Positions 44,745 through 52,228 of a DNA stretch of 64,000 nucleotides are shown here, in pieces. Each line of letters starts with the position of its first letter. Position 1 is the stretch's first letter. The stretch lies in assembly GCA_027482185.1 (NCBI GenBank), contig JAIXWF010000007.1:110510-174509 (forward strand). Direction: 5' to 3'. This stretch comes from Opitutaceae bacterium. GTDB lineage: Bacteria; Verrucomicrobiota; Verrucomicrobiia; Opitutales; Opitutaceae. The translations under genes were made by a program, and so were the position numbers. The notes beneath the pieces were generated by a model, which saw nothing but the letters and a program-made list of their open reading frames with translations, did not search any database and was not told the DNA's origin.

Positions 44745-45152
44745 TCAGGAGGAGCGAGAGCGCGCGACGAAGAAGCGGTCGAGCAGGCCGCCGGCTGCGA
44801 CCCCGACGACATAGGCCGCGAGATCGGGGGCGTGGAACGTCGACCCGAGTGCGAGCCGTCCCGGCACCGTGGCGCGGACGGTGTCGAGCCAAGCCGGGTG
44901 GTACAACTGCAGGAACTCCACGGCCCAGGCGGTGGCCAGGGCGGCGCTGGCGAGCCGGAGCGTCGGCGTTGCCGGCCGGCAAAACGCATAGCCCCAGAAC
45001 ACCGCCAACGCCCAGAGCGCGTCGCCGGGATACTTGCCCAGCCAGACCGGCAGCACGGAGGTAGAGTGGCGCGAGGCGAGTCCGGCCAACAGCGTCGCCA
45101 ACAGGCAAACGAAAAGCCACGCGCGGGAGCGAGGCGCAGCGGCGGCGGCCAT
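44745..45152 (-). CDS. DUF2809 membrane protein
   Basis: 135 aa with about four membrane helices. LAGLASRHSTSVLPVWLGKYPGDALWALAVFWGYAF is the DUF2809 signature (the LGKYxGDALWA core near residue 40), and VEFLQLYHPAWLDTVRATVPGRLALGSTFHAPDLAAYVVGVAAG completes the family pattern, which resembles VanZ-like proteins. Function unknown. It lies 23 bp downstream of a DUF2238 gene on the same strand; the two families are both small integral membrane proteins and probably co-transcribed here. Confidence 0.85.
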   Translation of the reverse strand: MAAAAAPRSRAWLFVCLLATLLAGLASRHSTSVLPVWLGKYPGDALWALAVFWGYAFCRPATPTLRLASAALATAWAVEFLQLYHPAWLDTVRATVPGRLALGSTFHAPDLAAYVVGVAAGGLLDRFFVARSRSS

Positions 45153-45175
45153 GGGTCGTACGGCGTCGGTCCGCG

Positions 45176-45799
45176 TCAGCGGACGGTGCCGGCAGCGCCC
45201 GCGGCCATTTGGCGATCCTGGAAACGCGCGAGCAAAACGAGCGCGGCCACCGCGCCGACGAGGGCGAGGAACATGTCCGACTGCGTGTCCCACTGGTAAC
45301 CCTGGGTCCCGAGAAATTCGTCCGCGCCCTGGCCCAGCGCGAGCGCTGCGGCCCACTCGATGAGTTCGTAGGCGGCGCTCACGGCGAGGACGATACAGAC
45401 CACAAGGAAGACGAGCATCCGGCGGCCGCGGACATAGTTCCCGCGGAGCAAGACCTCCCGGGCGGCCAGCGCCGGCACAAAGCCCTGGAAGAAATGCCCG
45501 AGCTTGTCGTAGGGGTTGCGTTGCCAGCCGAAGAACTCGGCGACCCAGAACCCGAGCGGCACGCGCGCGTAGGTGTAGGCGCCGCCGACCGCGAGCACGA
45601 CGGCGTGGATCGCGATCAGCCAGTAGAGCAACGGCGTGAGCGGGCAGCGGGTCCGCGTCGCCCACAGCAGAGGAAACACGATCGCCACCGGTGCCACCTC
45701 GAGCAGCCACGTCGTGCGGTCGAAGGGCGCAAGACCGGACAGCACCACGGCCGCTGCGGCCACGACAGTGCCGGCAAACAAAGGAGAGAAGCGAATCAT
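45176..45799 (-). CDS. DUF2238 membrane protein (YjdF-like)
   Basis: 207 aa with about six helices. HAVVLAVGGAYTYARVPLGFW, QRNPYDKLGHFFQGFVPALAAREVLLR and AAYELIEWAAALALGQGADEFLGTQGYQWDTQSDM are the conserved DUF2238/YjdF blocks, rich in charged residues within the membrane (D, H, E, W). The family is uncharacterised; conserved D-x-x-x-H and E-x-x-E-W groups suggest a metal or lipid-related role (inference). The ATG at 45799 opens on the first helix. First gene of the minus-strand cluster DUF2238-DUF2809-80 aa protein-GNAT. Confidence 0.87.
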   Translation of the reverse strand: MIRFSPLFAGTVVAAAAVVLSGLAPFDRTTWLLEVAPVAIVFPLLWATRTRCPLTPLLYWLIAIHAVVLAVGGAYTYARVPLGFWVAEFFGWQRNPYDKLGHFFQGFVPALAAREVLLRGNYVRGRRMLVFLVVCIVLAVSAAYELIEWAAALALGQGADEFLGTQGYQWDTQSDMFLALVGAVAALVLLARFQDRQMAAGAAGTVR

Positions 45800-45915
45800 G
45801 GCTGAAACGGGCCGAACACCGTCGCCGGGACGGCGCAAGCCGGCAGGTCACGGCATCGGCCGCCGGCGCATTCGCAACGGGAAAACATGCGGTTGCCGCC
45901 GGGTCACGAACCACG

Positions 45916-48357
45916 CTACGGCGCGGCGGAGTTCGCGGGAATGGTCAGGAGGTACGCCATGAGATTGCGGAGTTCCTCCGGGGTAAGGGTCTTGTCCAAA
46001 CCGGGCGGCATCAGCGAAACCGCCATGGGTTCGGTCCGCGCGATATCCGACTTCTTCAGCTTCGCGACCGCGCCGCCGGGCTGCGCGATCTGCAGTTCGT
46101 AGGCCGATTCGCCGAGCCGCGTGCCGACGACCGAGTCGCCGCTCTTCAGGGTTAGGACGTAACCGACGGCGTCGGGGTTGATGGAGGCGTTGGGATCGGC
46201 AATGTCGGCGAGCACGCTGGCGTAGTCGCGGTGGACCAAATTGCCGAGTTCGGGGCCGACGCGTTTGCCTTCGCCGCGCAATTCGTGGCAGGTGGCGCAG
46301 GCGGCTTTGCCGTTGAAGAGGGCGCGGCCGGCGAGCCAATCGGCACCGGCGATCTCCGGGATCGGACGCGGCGCGAGGTCCGCGGCGCCGGGCCGGGCGA
46401 AGGGCAGGAGGAAACGTTTGGTGCCGAGCGCGCGGGGCCGCGGGTCGCGGGCCGTGGACCAAGATACGTCGAGCCGACGGGCCGGGGTTGCCACCGTGAG
46501 GGCGATCCGGGTCCAGGCATTTTCCTTCGTGCCGGCGACCGTCAGGCTGGCTTCGTTTTCGCCGCGGCGGACGACGTCCGCTCCCGGGGCCTCGAGCTGC
46601 AGCGGGGCGTCGCTGCGGAAAACGACGGTGACGGTTTCCGCTTCCGGGACGTAGTCGAGTTTGGAGCCCGGCTGCGTGGCGGGCTGGAGCATCTGCCAGA
46701 GATCGAGCTGCGCGCGGAGCGTGAGCGATCCGGACTTCGCGAGGCCCGTCCACAGCGCCGCGTGCGGAGCGCTGGGCTGGGTGAATTCGCGGGCGGCGGC
46801 GAAGTCGGCGTGCGGCAACCAGCCCGACCACGCCGCCTGCCCCGCGCCGCGCCACTCGGCGGCGACGCCGGACAGGTCGTGGTCGGTATCGAGGCGGTCC
46901 GCGACGGCGACCGCGTAGTTGACGGCGGATACGCGCGGTGCGGTGCGGATCACGACGCTGCGGCGATCCGGCGCGAGGGCCGCGGACTGCACCGCGACGG
47001 CGCCGCGAGGTTCCCGCTGCTGGGCCTTCACGACGGCGTAGCCCGGCCGCATGGTCTCGAGGCGGTCGGCGGCCGCGACATAGCGGCCCGAGTCGATCGC
47101 GGTCCGGGCGGCGGCGTCGGACCAGGCTGCGGCCGCGACCGGCCGGTCGAAGGCGATGACGGTTTCCGTTTCGCTGGCTGGCCACGTAAGCACGGGCTGG
47201 GGCGCGGCGGGATCGGTGTAGCTGATCTTGAAGATGCGGCCGCGGCCCGTCGGGCCGTTGCCCCAATCCGGCGCGCCGGTGTGGCAGCAGATCACGAGGT
47301 CGCCCGTCGGCGAAATCGCGCAGTCGACGGCGAGCAGGCCGAGCGACATGACGAGGTCGGTGCGCGCGACGTAACCGGCCGCCGTCTTGGCGAGCTTGGT
47401 GCGCCAGAGTTTGCCGCGCGACTCTCCGGTCACGAGGGCGTCTTCGGCCCACCAATCCGGCCCGAACCGGCCGCGGCCCGCGGCAGGGCCGTTGAAACGG
47501 AAACCGCAGGTGCTTTGGTGCTGCGGGGCAAAATCCCAGACGCTCGGTTCGTCGATCACGTTCGGCAGGTGCACAGGATGGCGCGGCGGAAACCCGTAGT
47601 GCCGGCCCGGCTGCAGGTGGAGGAGTTCGTCGAGCGGATTGCCGTTGGGCACCCAGGTGGCGCCTTCCTGCTCGGTGGCGAAGAGGTCGCCGTGCCGGTT
47701 CCATTGCAGCGACATGATATAGCGCAGGCCGGTCGCGAGCTGCTCGATTTTTCCGTCGGGCGTGATGCGCAGCAGGCAGCCGCGTCGCTTGTCGGTGGAG
47801 TAGTGGTTCACGCCGGTCTTCTCGTCGGTCCAATAGGGATTCCGGTAGGCCGCCCCGCCGAAGGTGACGTAGAGCGCGCCGTCGGGTCCGAAGGCGAGGG
47901 CCATGGCGTTGTCGACGCGGCGGTGGAGGAGGTAGCGGGCCTTCGCGAGCTCGGGATCGTCGAAGCCGGACGCGAAGACTTCGCGGGTCTCGGGGATGCC
48001 GTCGCCGTCGCGGTCACGGAACCGGATCACTTCGTTGGTCAGCACAAAGTAGGGTTCGCCGTCCTTGACCGCCACGCCGAGTGGGTAGTCGGCGCCGGGC
48101 TTGTCGTGGAAGGTGACGACCTTGTCCTCGAGGCCGTCGCCGTCGGTGTCGCGGAGCAGGTGGAAGCGGCCGTCGTAGCCGCCGGCAAACAGCCGGCCGT
48201 CGGGCGCGTATTCGACGTTGTTGAGGCTGGTCAGTTCGACGGGCAGTTCGCGGATCGTGAAGCCGGGCACGAGCATCTGCGCGGGCAAACGCGGGGCGGC
48301 GGGGGACGCGGCAAAGGCGGCCGTGGCCGCCAGCAGCAGGGGCAGGGCAAACTTCAT
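45916..48357 (-). CDS. Putative membrane-bound dehydrogenase / haem-binding protein with C-terminal cytochrome c
   Basis: 813 aa with a signal peptide (LPLLLAATAAFAAS). Residues about 30-420 form a PQQ-dehydrogenase-like beta-propeller (NNVEYAPDGRLFAGGYDGRFHLLRDTDGDGLED, DNAMALAFGPDGALYVTFGGAAY, HGDLFATEQEGATWVPNGNPLDELLHL) of the TIGR02604 type found widely in Verrucomicrobia and Planctomycetes. The middle is beta-rich. The C-terminal domain (about 690-805) is a haem-binding cytochrome c of the TIGR02603 type with CATCH and the later methionine-containing MPPGLDKTLTPEELRNLMAYL. Probably oxidises a sugar or alcohol in the periplasm; the substrate is unknown. Preceded at 89 bp by the SRPBCC gene. 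Confidence 0.87.
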   Translation of the reverse strand: MKFALPLLLAATAAFAASPAAPRLPAQMLVPGFTIRELPVELTSLNNVEYAPDGRLFAGGYDGRFHLLRDTDGDGLEDKVVTFHDKPGADYPLGVAVKDGEPYFVLTNEVIRFRDRDGDGIPETREVFASGFDDPELAKARYLLHRRVDNAMALAFGPDGALYVTFGGAAYRNPYWTDEKTGVNHYSTDKRRGCLLRITPDGKIEQLATGLRYIMSLQWNRHGDLFATEQEGATWVPNGNPLDELLHLQPGRHYGFPPRHPVHLPNVIDEPSVWDFAPQHQSTCGFRFNGPAAGRGRFGPDWWAEDALVTGESRGKLWRTKLAKTAAGYVARTDLVMSLGLLAVDCAISPTGDLVICCHTGAPDWGNGPTGRGRIFKISYTDPAAPQPVLTWPASETETVIAFDRPVAAAAWSDAAARTAIDSGRYVAAADRLETMRPGYAVVKAQQREPRGAVAVQSAALAPDRRSVVIRTAPRVSAVNYAVAVADRLDTDHDLSGVAAEWRGAGQAAWSGWLPHADFAAAREFTQPSAPHAALWTGLAKSGSLTLRAQLDLWQMLQPATQPGSKLDYVPEAETVTVVFRSDAPLQLEAPGADVVRRGENEASLTVAGTKENAWTRIALTVATPARRLDVSWSTARDPRPRALGTKRFLLPFARPGAADLAPRPIPEIAGADWLAGRALFNGKAACATCHELRGEGKRVGPELGNLVHRDYASVLADIADPNASINPDAVGYVLTLKSGDSVVGTRLGESAYELQIAQPGGAVAKLKKSDIARTEPMAVSLMPPGLDKTLTPEELRNLMAYLLTIPANSAAP

Positions 48358-48446
48358 GGGGTCAATCCACCTGAACGGGAATACCCGGTCAGGGCGAGCT
48401 GTTCGCGCGGGTGCCGCGGGCCAACGAGGACGCTGAAAGGCGGATC

Positions 48447-48878
48447 CTAGCCCGCGGACGGGCGGGCGAGTTCCACGGCGAGCCGGTCCAGGTTCTGTTC
48501 GTTCGCCGTTTCGAGAAACGAACGCAGCCGCTCGGCGAACGCCGCGTCCTCGAAAACCGCGTCCCAGTCGAGCCGCGTGCCGGCGGGGACGGGCTCCAGC
48601 GCAAGGCCAAGCGTGAACCGCGGCGCATTCACGTGCTGGATACGGACCAGCCGGTCCGGCGCGATCTCGAGAAACTGCGATTCGTTCGGATAGTCGGTGC
48701 CGTCGGGCCCGTGCATCGTGAAACGCCAGGCGCCGCCGGCGCGGAATTCGAAAACGGAGAACGTGTTCGCGAAGCCCGCAGGGCCCCACCAACGGGCGAG
48801 CCGGGCGGGGTCGGCGATCGCGGCAAAGACTACGTCCGGGGAAAATGGATACTCGCGGCCGTGGCGGAAGCGGGACAT
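48447..48878 (-). CDS. SRPBCC/AHSA1-family protein
   Basis: 143 aa, one START-like SRPBCC domain. FRHGREYPFSPDVVFAAIADPARLARWWGPAGFANTF is the AHSA1 opening with the ARWWGP motif near residue 29. FEFRAGGAWRFTMHGPDGTDYPNESQFLEIAPDRLV follows, and a C-terminal helix has FAERLRSFLETANEQNLDRL. Such proteins bind hydrophobic ligands or act as Hsp90-activator-like domains. Function unknown. Ten bases downstream of a small membrane protein gene on the same strand. Confidence 0.9.
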   Translation of the reverse strand: MSRFRHGREYPFSPDVVFAAIADPARLARWWGPAGFANTFSVFEFRAGGAWRFTMHGPDGTDYPNESQFLEIAPDRLVRIQHVNAPRFTLGLALEPVPAGTRLDWDAVFEDAAFAERLRSFLETANEQNLDRLAVELARPSAG

Positions 48879-48888
48879 GTGCGCCGCT

Positions 48889-49116
48889 TCAGGCCGGGCG
48901 CCGCATCCGGTTCCTGAGCGCCGCGGCGAGCCGCAGCGTCGCCAGAGTGCCCGCCAGCAGCAGGCCGTAGGCGACGGCGAGGTAGAGCGCGAAAGCGACC
49001 CAGTTGCCCGGGTCCCGCATCCAGCGGAAGTCGCGGTAGCCTTCGTCGACGTAGCACAGCCAGTTCACGCCCGCGAATGCGGGCAAAAGGGGTAGCCAGT
49101 AACGGGCGGTTTTCAT
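48889..49116 (-). CDS. Small membrane protein (75 aa)
   Basis: 75 aa with two predicted helices (LPLLPAFAGVNWLCYV and WVAFALYLAVAYGLLLAGTLATLRL) and a basic C-terminus (ALRNRMRRPA). No family recognised. It is immediately upstream of the SRPBCC gene (10 bp gap), which suggests co-transcription. The ATG at 49116 is the first in frame. Confidence 0.6.
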   Translation of the reverse strand: MKTARYWLPLLPAFAGVNWLCYVDEGYRDFRWMRDPGNWVAFALYLAVAYGLLLAGTLATLRLAAALRNRMRRPA

Positions 49117-49175
49117 GGCGATGGAGAAGGGATGCCGCGCCGCGGCCGGTTTGCCAAGCCGCGAGTCGGCCTGGT

Positions 49176-49409
49176 TCAGGACCGGTCCGGACCGTTGGCC
49201 CGCGTGTGCAGGACGAAGATGACAAAGGTCGAGACCGGAAAAGCGAGGACCGGCACCGCGACGGTGCCGATCGGGGAGAGCACGCCGGCGAGCCGCAGGC
49301 CGGCGTAGACGAGGAGCGCGCCGAGCAGGGCCCCGAGCGCGGATTCGGAGAGGAGGCGGCCCCGCGCGGGCGGACGTTCGGTCTTCGTGCAGCGGATACG
49401 CGGACAGGT
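49176..49409 (-). pseudogene. Membrane-protein reading frame without a standard start
   Basis: Reading in the frame of the upstream ExbD-like gene after its stop, the sequence gives RGRLLSESALGALLGALLVYAGLRLAG then VLSPIGTVAVPVLAFPVSTFVIFVLHTRANG and a TGA at 49178-49176. Two clear hydrophobic helices argue that this coded for protein. There is no ATG, GTG or TTG before the first helix; only CTG or ATC would be available. It may be a remnant, a frame with a non-standard start, or stop read-through of the gene above. No family recognised. Confidence 0.35.
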
Positions 49410-49781
49410 TCAGGGCTCCCGGCCCGGGGCGAGTTCGGCCATGCTGACGCCGATGCTCTTCGCCTCCGTCTTGCGCAATTCGTCGAGGGCGCGGACGACG
49501 TCGCCGTACTTGATGCCCTGGCGGATATGGATGCCGAGGTACGAGGCGCCCTGCGCCTTCAGGACATTGTTCACGTAGGCGACGAGGCCTCCGCCCGGGA
49601 TCGGATTGCCGTCGTGGGTGACGAAGCCGGCGTCCACGACCAGCACGAGGAACTGGGATTTGTCGACGGCGGTGCTGCCGCCGCCGGGGATCACAAACGA
49701 AATCGGCGGGTGGTTGCCCGACGCAAGCACCGGGGCAACGAGGCCCAGCGCGACGATCGCAGACAGCATGGTCTTTTTCAT
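49410..49781 (-). CDS. ExbD-like periplasmic domain with a signal peptide
   Basis: 123 aa. The N-terminus is a cleavable signal (KKTMLSAIVALGLVAPVLASG) rather than the single-pass anchor of ExbD/TolR. The rest resembles the ExbD periplasmic domain: FLVLVVDAGFVTHDGNPIPGGGLVAYVNNVLK, then YLGIHIRQGIKYGDVVRALDELRKTEAKSIGVS, where ExbD has I.AD..V.YG.V...MD..R..G...I. No ExbB or TonB gene is adjacent. It cannot couple to the proton-motive force without the transmembrane Asp, so a partner or regulatory role is inferred. Confidence 0.6.
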   Translation of the reverse strand: MKKTMLSAIVALGLVAPVLASGNHPPISFVIPGGGSTAVDKSQFLVLVVDAGFVTHDGNPIPGGGLVAYVNNVLKAQGASYLGIHIRQGIKYGDVVRALDELRKTEAKSIGVSMAELAPGREP

Positions 49782-50013
49782 GGGGTGGGTTTGGGGCGGT
49801 TCCGGTTCACCATGAACCGGGGCCGGAAATTCGGGGCGAACGAGGGAGGCAAGGGGGCGCGGAAACTCCGGAGGGGTGGCGGGACGGGCGCCGGCGCGGG
49901 GCGATTTCACGCCGGTGGGGCATGGCTGAGTTTCGCTGGCGGAATCCTGCGCGCGATTCGTCCGACGGCAAGCGCGGAGCCGCGGTTTCCGCCGCGATTC
50001 CGTCTGCGGGAGG

Positions 50014-50415
50014 TTACGCCGAGGCCAACCGCTCCCGATGGCGCCATTCGGCCCGGGCGAGGGCGATGACGACCGCGGCTTCGATCAGCAGATGGGCCAG
50101 ACCGAAAACGGAGGCGCGACTCGCCACGGCTGCGGCAACGACGAGGCTGACGACGCCCCATAGGGCGTTCGCCGCGGCGAGGATCGAGATGAGCAGGACC
50201 GGACGCCGGCGCCGCAGCGCGAGGTACAGCGAGAAGCTGCCGTAGACGAGGTTGGCGGCCGCGATGATCCCGAAGAGCGGCGGCGGCAGGCGGAACACCG
50301 GCGCCAGCCAAGCCGAGAATACCAGCATTGAAATCCCGACGCCCAAACCACCGCCGCAGTCGAGCCAGAGGATCCAGCGAACGCTGTCGGTCGAACCTTG
50401 TTTCAAGGATGTCAC
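50014..50415 (-). CDS. Small four-helix membrane protein (133 aa)
   Basis: 133 aa with four predicted membrane helices (GGGLGVGISMLVFSAWLAPVF, PPPLFGIIAAANLVYGSFSLYLAL, PVLLISILAAANALWGVVSLVVAAAVA, VFGLAHLLIEAAVVIALA). No family recognised with confidence. It lies 16 bp downstream of a cytochrome c gene on the same strand, so the two may be co-transcribed. Start at ATG 50415. Confidence 0.55.
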   Translation of the reverse strand: MTSLKQGSTDSVRWILWLDCGGGLGVGISMLVFSAWLAPVFRLPPPLFGIIAAANLVYGSFSLYLALRRRRPVLLISILAAANALWGVVSLVVAAAVASRASVFGLAHLLIEAAVVIALARAEWRHRERLASA

Positions 50416-50431
50416 GGGCGGGAATCGGTCT

Positions 50432-50764
50432 TCAGCGGCGGAGCGCCAGCACGAAGGCCGCCAAGGCGGCGACCTCGTCGGCGGTGAACTTTTCCCGGAA
50501 CGGAGGCATGCGCGGTTTGCCGTTCGCGTCCGCGGCGCCGTCGAGGATTTGCCGGACGACCTCGGCTTCCGGGATTTTGCTTTCCGTGAGGTCCTTCACG
50601 CCAAGCTTCCGTCCGGCGGGCGTCCGCGCCCGGCCGTCGGGCCCGTGGCACGAGGCGCAATGGTCCTGAAATTTTTCCACGATTGCGGCCGCCGGAGCAT
50701 TCGCGCCCGACAGCGGGGCGGCTGCGGTCAAGGCTAGGAGGGAAACGAGCGGGAGTCGGTGCAT
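50432..50764 (-). CDS. Small exported cytochrome c
   Basis: 110 aa with a signal peptide (LVSLLALTAAAPLSGA) and a class I cytochrome c domain. The haem attachment motif CASCH lies near residue 37. The downstream methionine ligand is in PRMPPFREKFTADEVAALAAFVLAL. A periplasmic electron carrier, possibly serving the haem-binding dehydrogenase encoded further down the same strand (inference). Start at ATG 50764. Between it and the glycosidase gene are about 120 bp holding a fragment of another gene. Confidence 0.88.
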   Translation of the reverse strand: MHRLPLVSLLALTAAAPLSGANAPAAAIVEKFQDHCASCHGPDGRARTPAGRKLGVKDLTESKIPEAEVVRQILDGAADANGKPRMPPFREKFTADEVAALAAFVLALRR

Positions 50765-50782
50765 GGTTCGGGGCGGTTCGGT

Positions 50783-50887
50783 TCACGCCGCGGCGCGGAA
50801 GATGTTTTCCATCCGTTTCCCTTTCGCCAGTGCTTCGGCCATTTTGTCGAGGCGACGGGAACTGCGTTCCGGGGCAATGCCGCCGAA
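50783..50887 (-). pseudogene. C-terminal remnant of a YdeI/DUF1801-like protein
   Basis: Reading on after the stop of the GH105-like gene gives PERSSRRLDKMAEALAKGKR followed by MENIFRAAA and a stop at 50785-50783. The RRLDK...ALAKGKR pattern resembles the end of YdeI/OmpD-associated and related small proteins (ETRARRI.K....L..GKR). There is no start codon or upstream domain, so this is probably a truncated remnant. Short length limits confidence. Confidence 0.35.
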
Positions 50888-52129
50888 TCAATCCGGGCGG
50901 CGCGGCGGCGCCTCGGCGAGGCGCATGATCTCGGCGCCCGAAAGCAGAAACGGTCCGAAGCCGTGCAAATCTCCCCGCAGGCGCGGGCGCTTGAGGTAGT
51001 AGTCGACGTTGCCGACGTCGGTGGAGCCGCACACATCCTCGATGTCGCCGTCGGCGGTGATCTTGCCCTTCAGGGCGGTCCAGCCGCGCCGGGCATCCGC
51101 GGCAAACGTCGCTTCCAGCCAGCCTTCGTTCACGCCGCGCGCGAGGCCGTAGACAAACATGCCGGTGGCCGATGTTTCGATCCACGCTTCGCGCCGGTCG
51201 AGCAACTGGTGCCAGCCGCCCGCCGGATCCTGGGCGCGGCGCAGGCCTTCCGCGTGGGCGCGGAACAAGGCGAGGACTTCGGCCCGCTGCGGGTGCGCCG
51301 CGGGCAGGGCGGACAGCAATTCCACTTCCGTCAGGATCATCCAGCCATTGGCCCGGCCCCAGAATTCGCCCAACGGCGTGCCGGTCTTCACGTCCCAGGC
51401 GTGGCGATACCAACCTTGCTCCGGCGAGAAAAGGCGCTGCCGCGTCCCGAGGACTTGCCGCACCGCCTCGTCGAGGTAGGCGGCGTCGCCGGTCGCGCGG
51501 TGCATCCGGACGAGGTACGGCACCACCATGTACGGATCGTCCGCCATCAACCGGCCGCGGGCGCGGTGGAGGGTGCCGTCCGGCAGGCGCGGTACGCGGG
51601 CCAGATAATCGGCGAGGCGCGTGAGATAGGGTTCGTAGCGCGCATCGCGGGTGGCGGTGTGGCGCTCCACGACGAGGGGCGCGAGGCCCGTATGCCAGAG
51701 GTCGGTGAGCTTGAAATGGAAAGCGATCGGGGAAAGCGCGCCGTCGCCGACCGGCGCGGCCTTGAGGCCGGCCGCGTGCTGGCGTTCGAAGTAGGGCAGA
51801 TGGCGGTAGATGAACTCGAGGTTGCGTTCGCCGTAGTTCCGCAGCGCCGGTTCGCCCAACGCCTCCGCGGCCCGCCGCATGCCGTCCGTCAACAGCCACG
51901 TTTGGTAGAACCAGGCGTTGAATTTGCTCTCGATGCTGATCTCCGCCTTGAGCGGCAGCGCGGTGCTGGCGGTGAACGTCTCGCCGGTGGCGCGGTCGAT
52001 CAACCGCCCCGTGGTCCGGGCCTGGATCTCCGTGGCGACGCGCCGCAACAATTCGGCATCGGCGGGGTCGCGGGCAGCGATGGCGGCCGGAAACAAAGCG
52101 GCGAGGACAAGCACACGGAGCGGAGGCAT
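50888..52129 (-). CDS. Glycoside hydrolase family 88/105 (unsaturated glucuronyl/rhamnogalacturonyl hydrolase)
   Basis: 413 aa with a signal peptide (LVLAALFPAAIAARD). The (alpha/alpha)6-barrel hydrolase is recognised from FKLTDLWHTGLAPLVVER, GRLMADDPYMVVPYLVRMHRATGD (with the catalytic Asp), YRHAWDVKTGTPLGEFWGRANGWMI and GGWHQLLDRREAWIETSATGMFVYGLARGVNEGWL. The family hydrates and removes 4,5-unsaturated uronic acids left by polysaccharide lyases, for example on pectin. It fits a plant-polysaccharide diet with the TonB receptors and exported mutarotase. No lyase gene is in the window. Confidence 0.9.
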   Translation of the reverse strand: MPPLRVLVLAALFPAAIAARDPADAELLRRVATEIQARTTGRLIDRATGETFTASTALPLKAEISIESKFNAWFYQTWLLTDGMRRAAEALGEPALRNYGERNLEFIYRHLPYFERQHAAGLKAAPVGDGALSPIAFHFKLTDLWHTGLAPLVVERHTATRDARYEPYLTRLADYLARVPRLPDGTLHRARGRLMADDPYMVVPYLVRMHRATGDAAYLDEAVRQVLGTRQRLFSPEQGWYRHAWDVKTGTPLGEFWGRANGWMILTEVELLSALPAAHPQRAEVLALFRAHAEGLRRAQDPAGGWHQLLDRREAWIETSATGMFVYGLARGVNEGWLEATFAADARRGWTALKGKITADGDIEDVCGSTDVGNVDYYLKRPRLRGDLHGFGPFLLSGAEIMRLAEAPPRRPD

Positions 52130-52228
52130 CGGCGGCGGGGAGCGCGGGCGGGGAACAGGTTGGAACGAGAGAAGCCGCGGGAAGCATCGGCGGGTGCCGG
52201 CCGCGTTGGCGAGCGCGGACCGGCCGGC

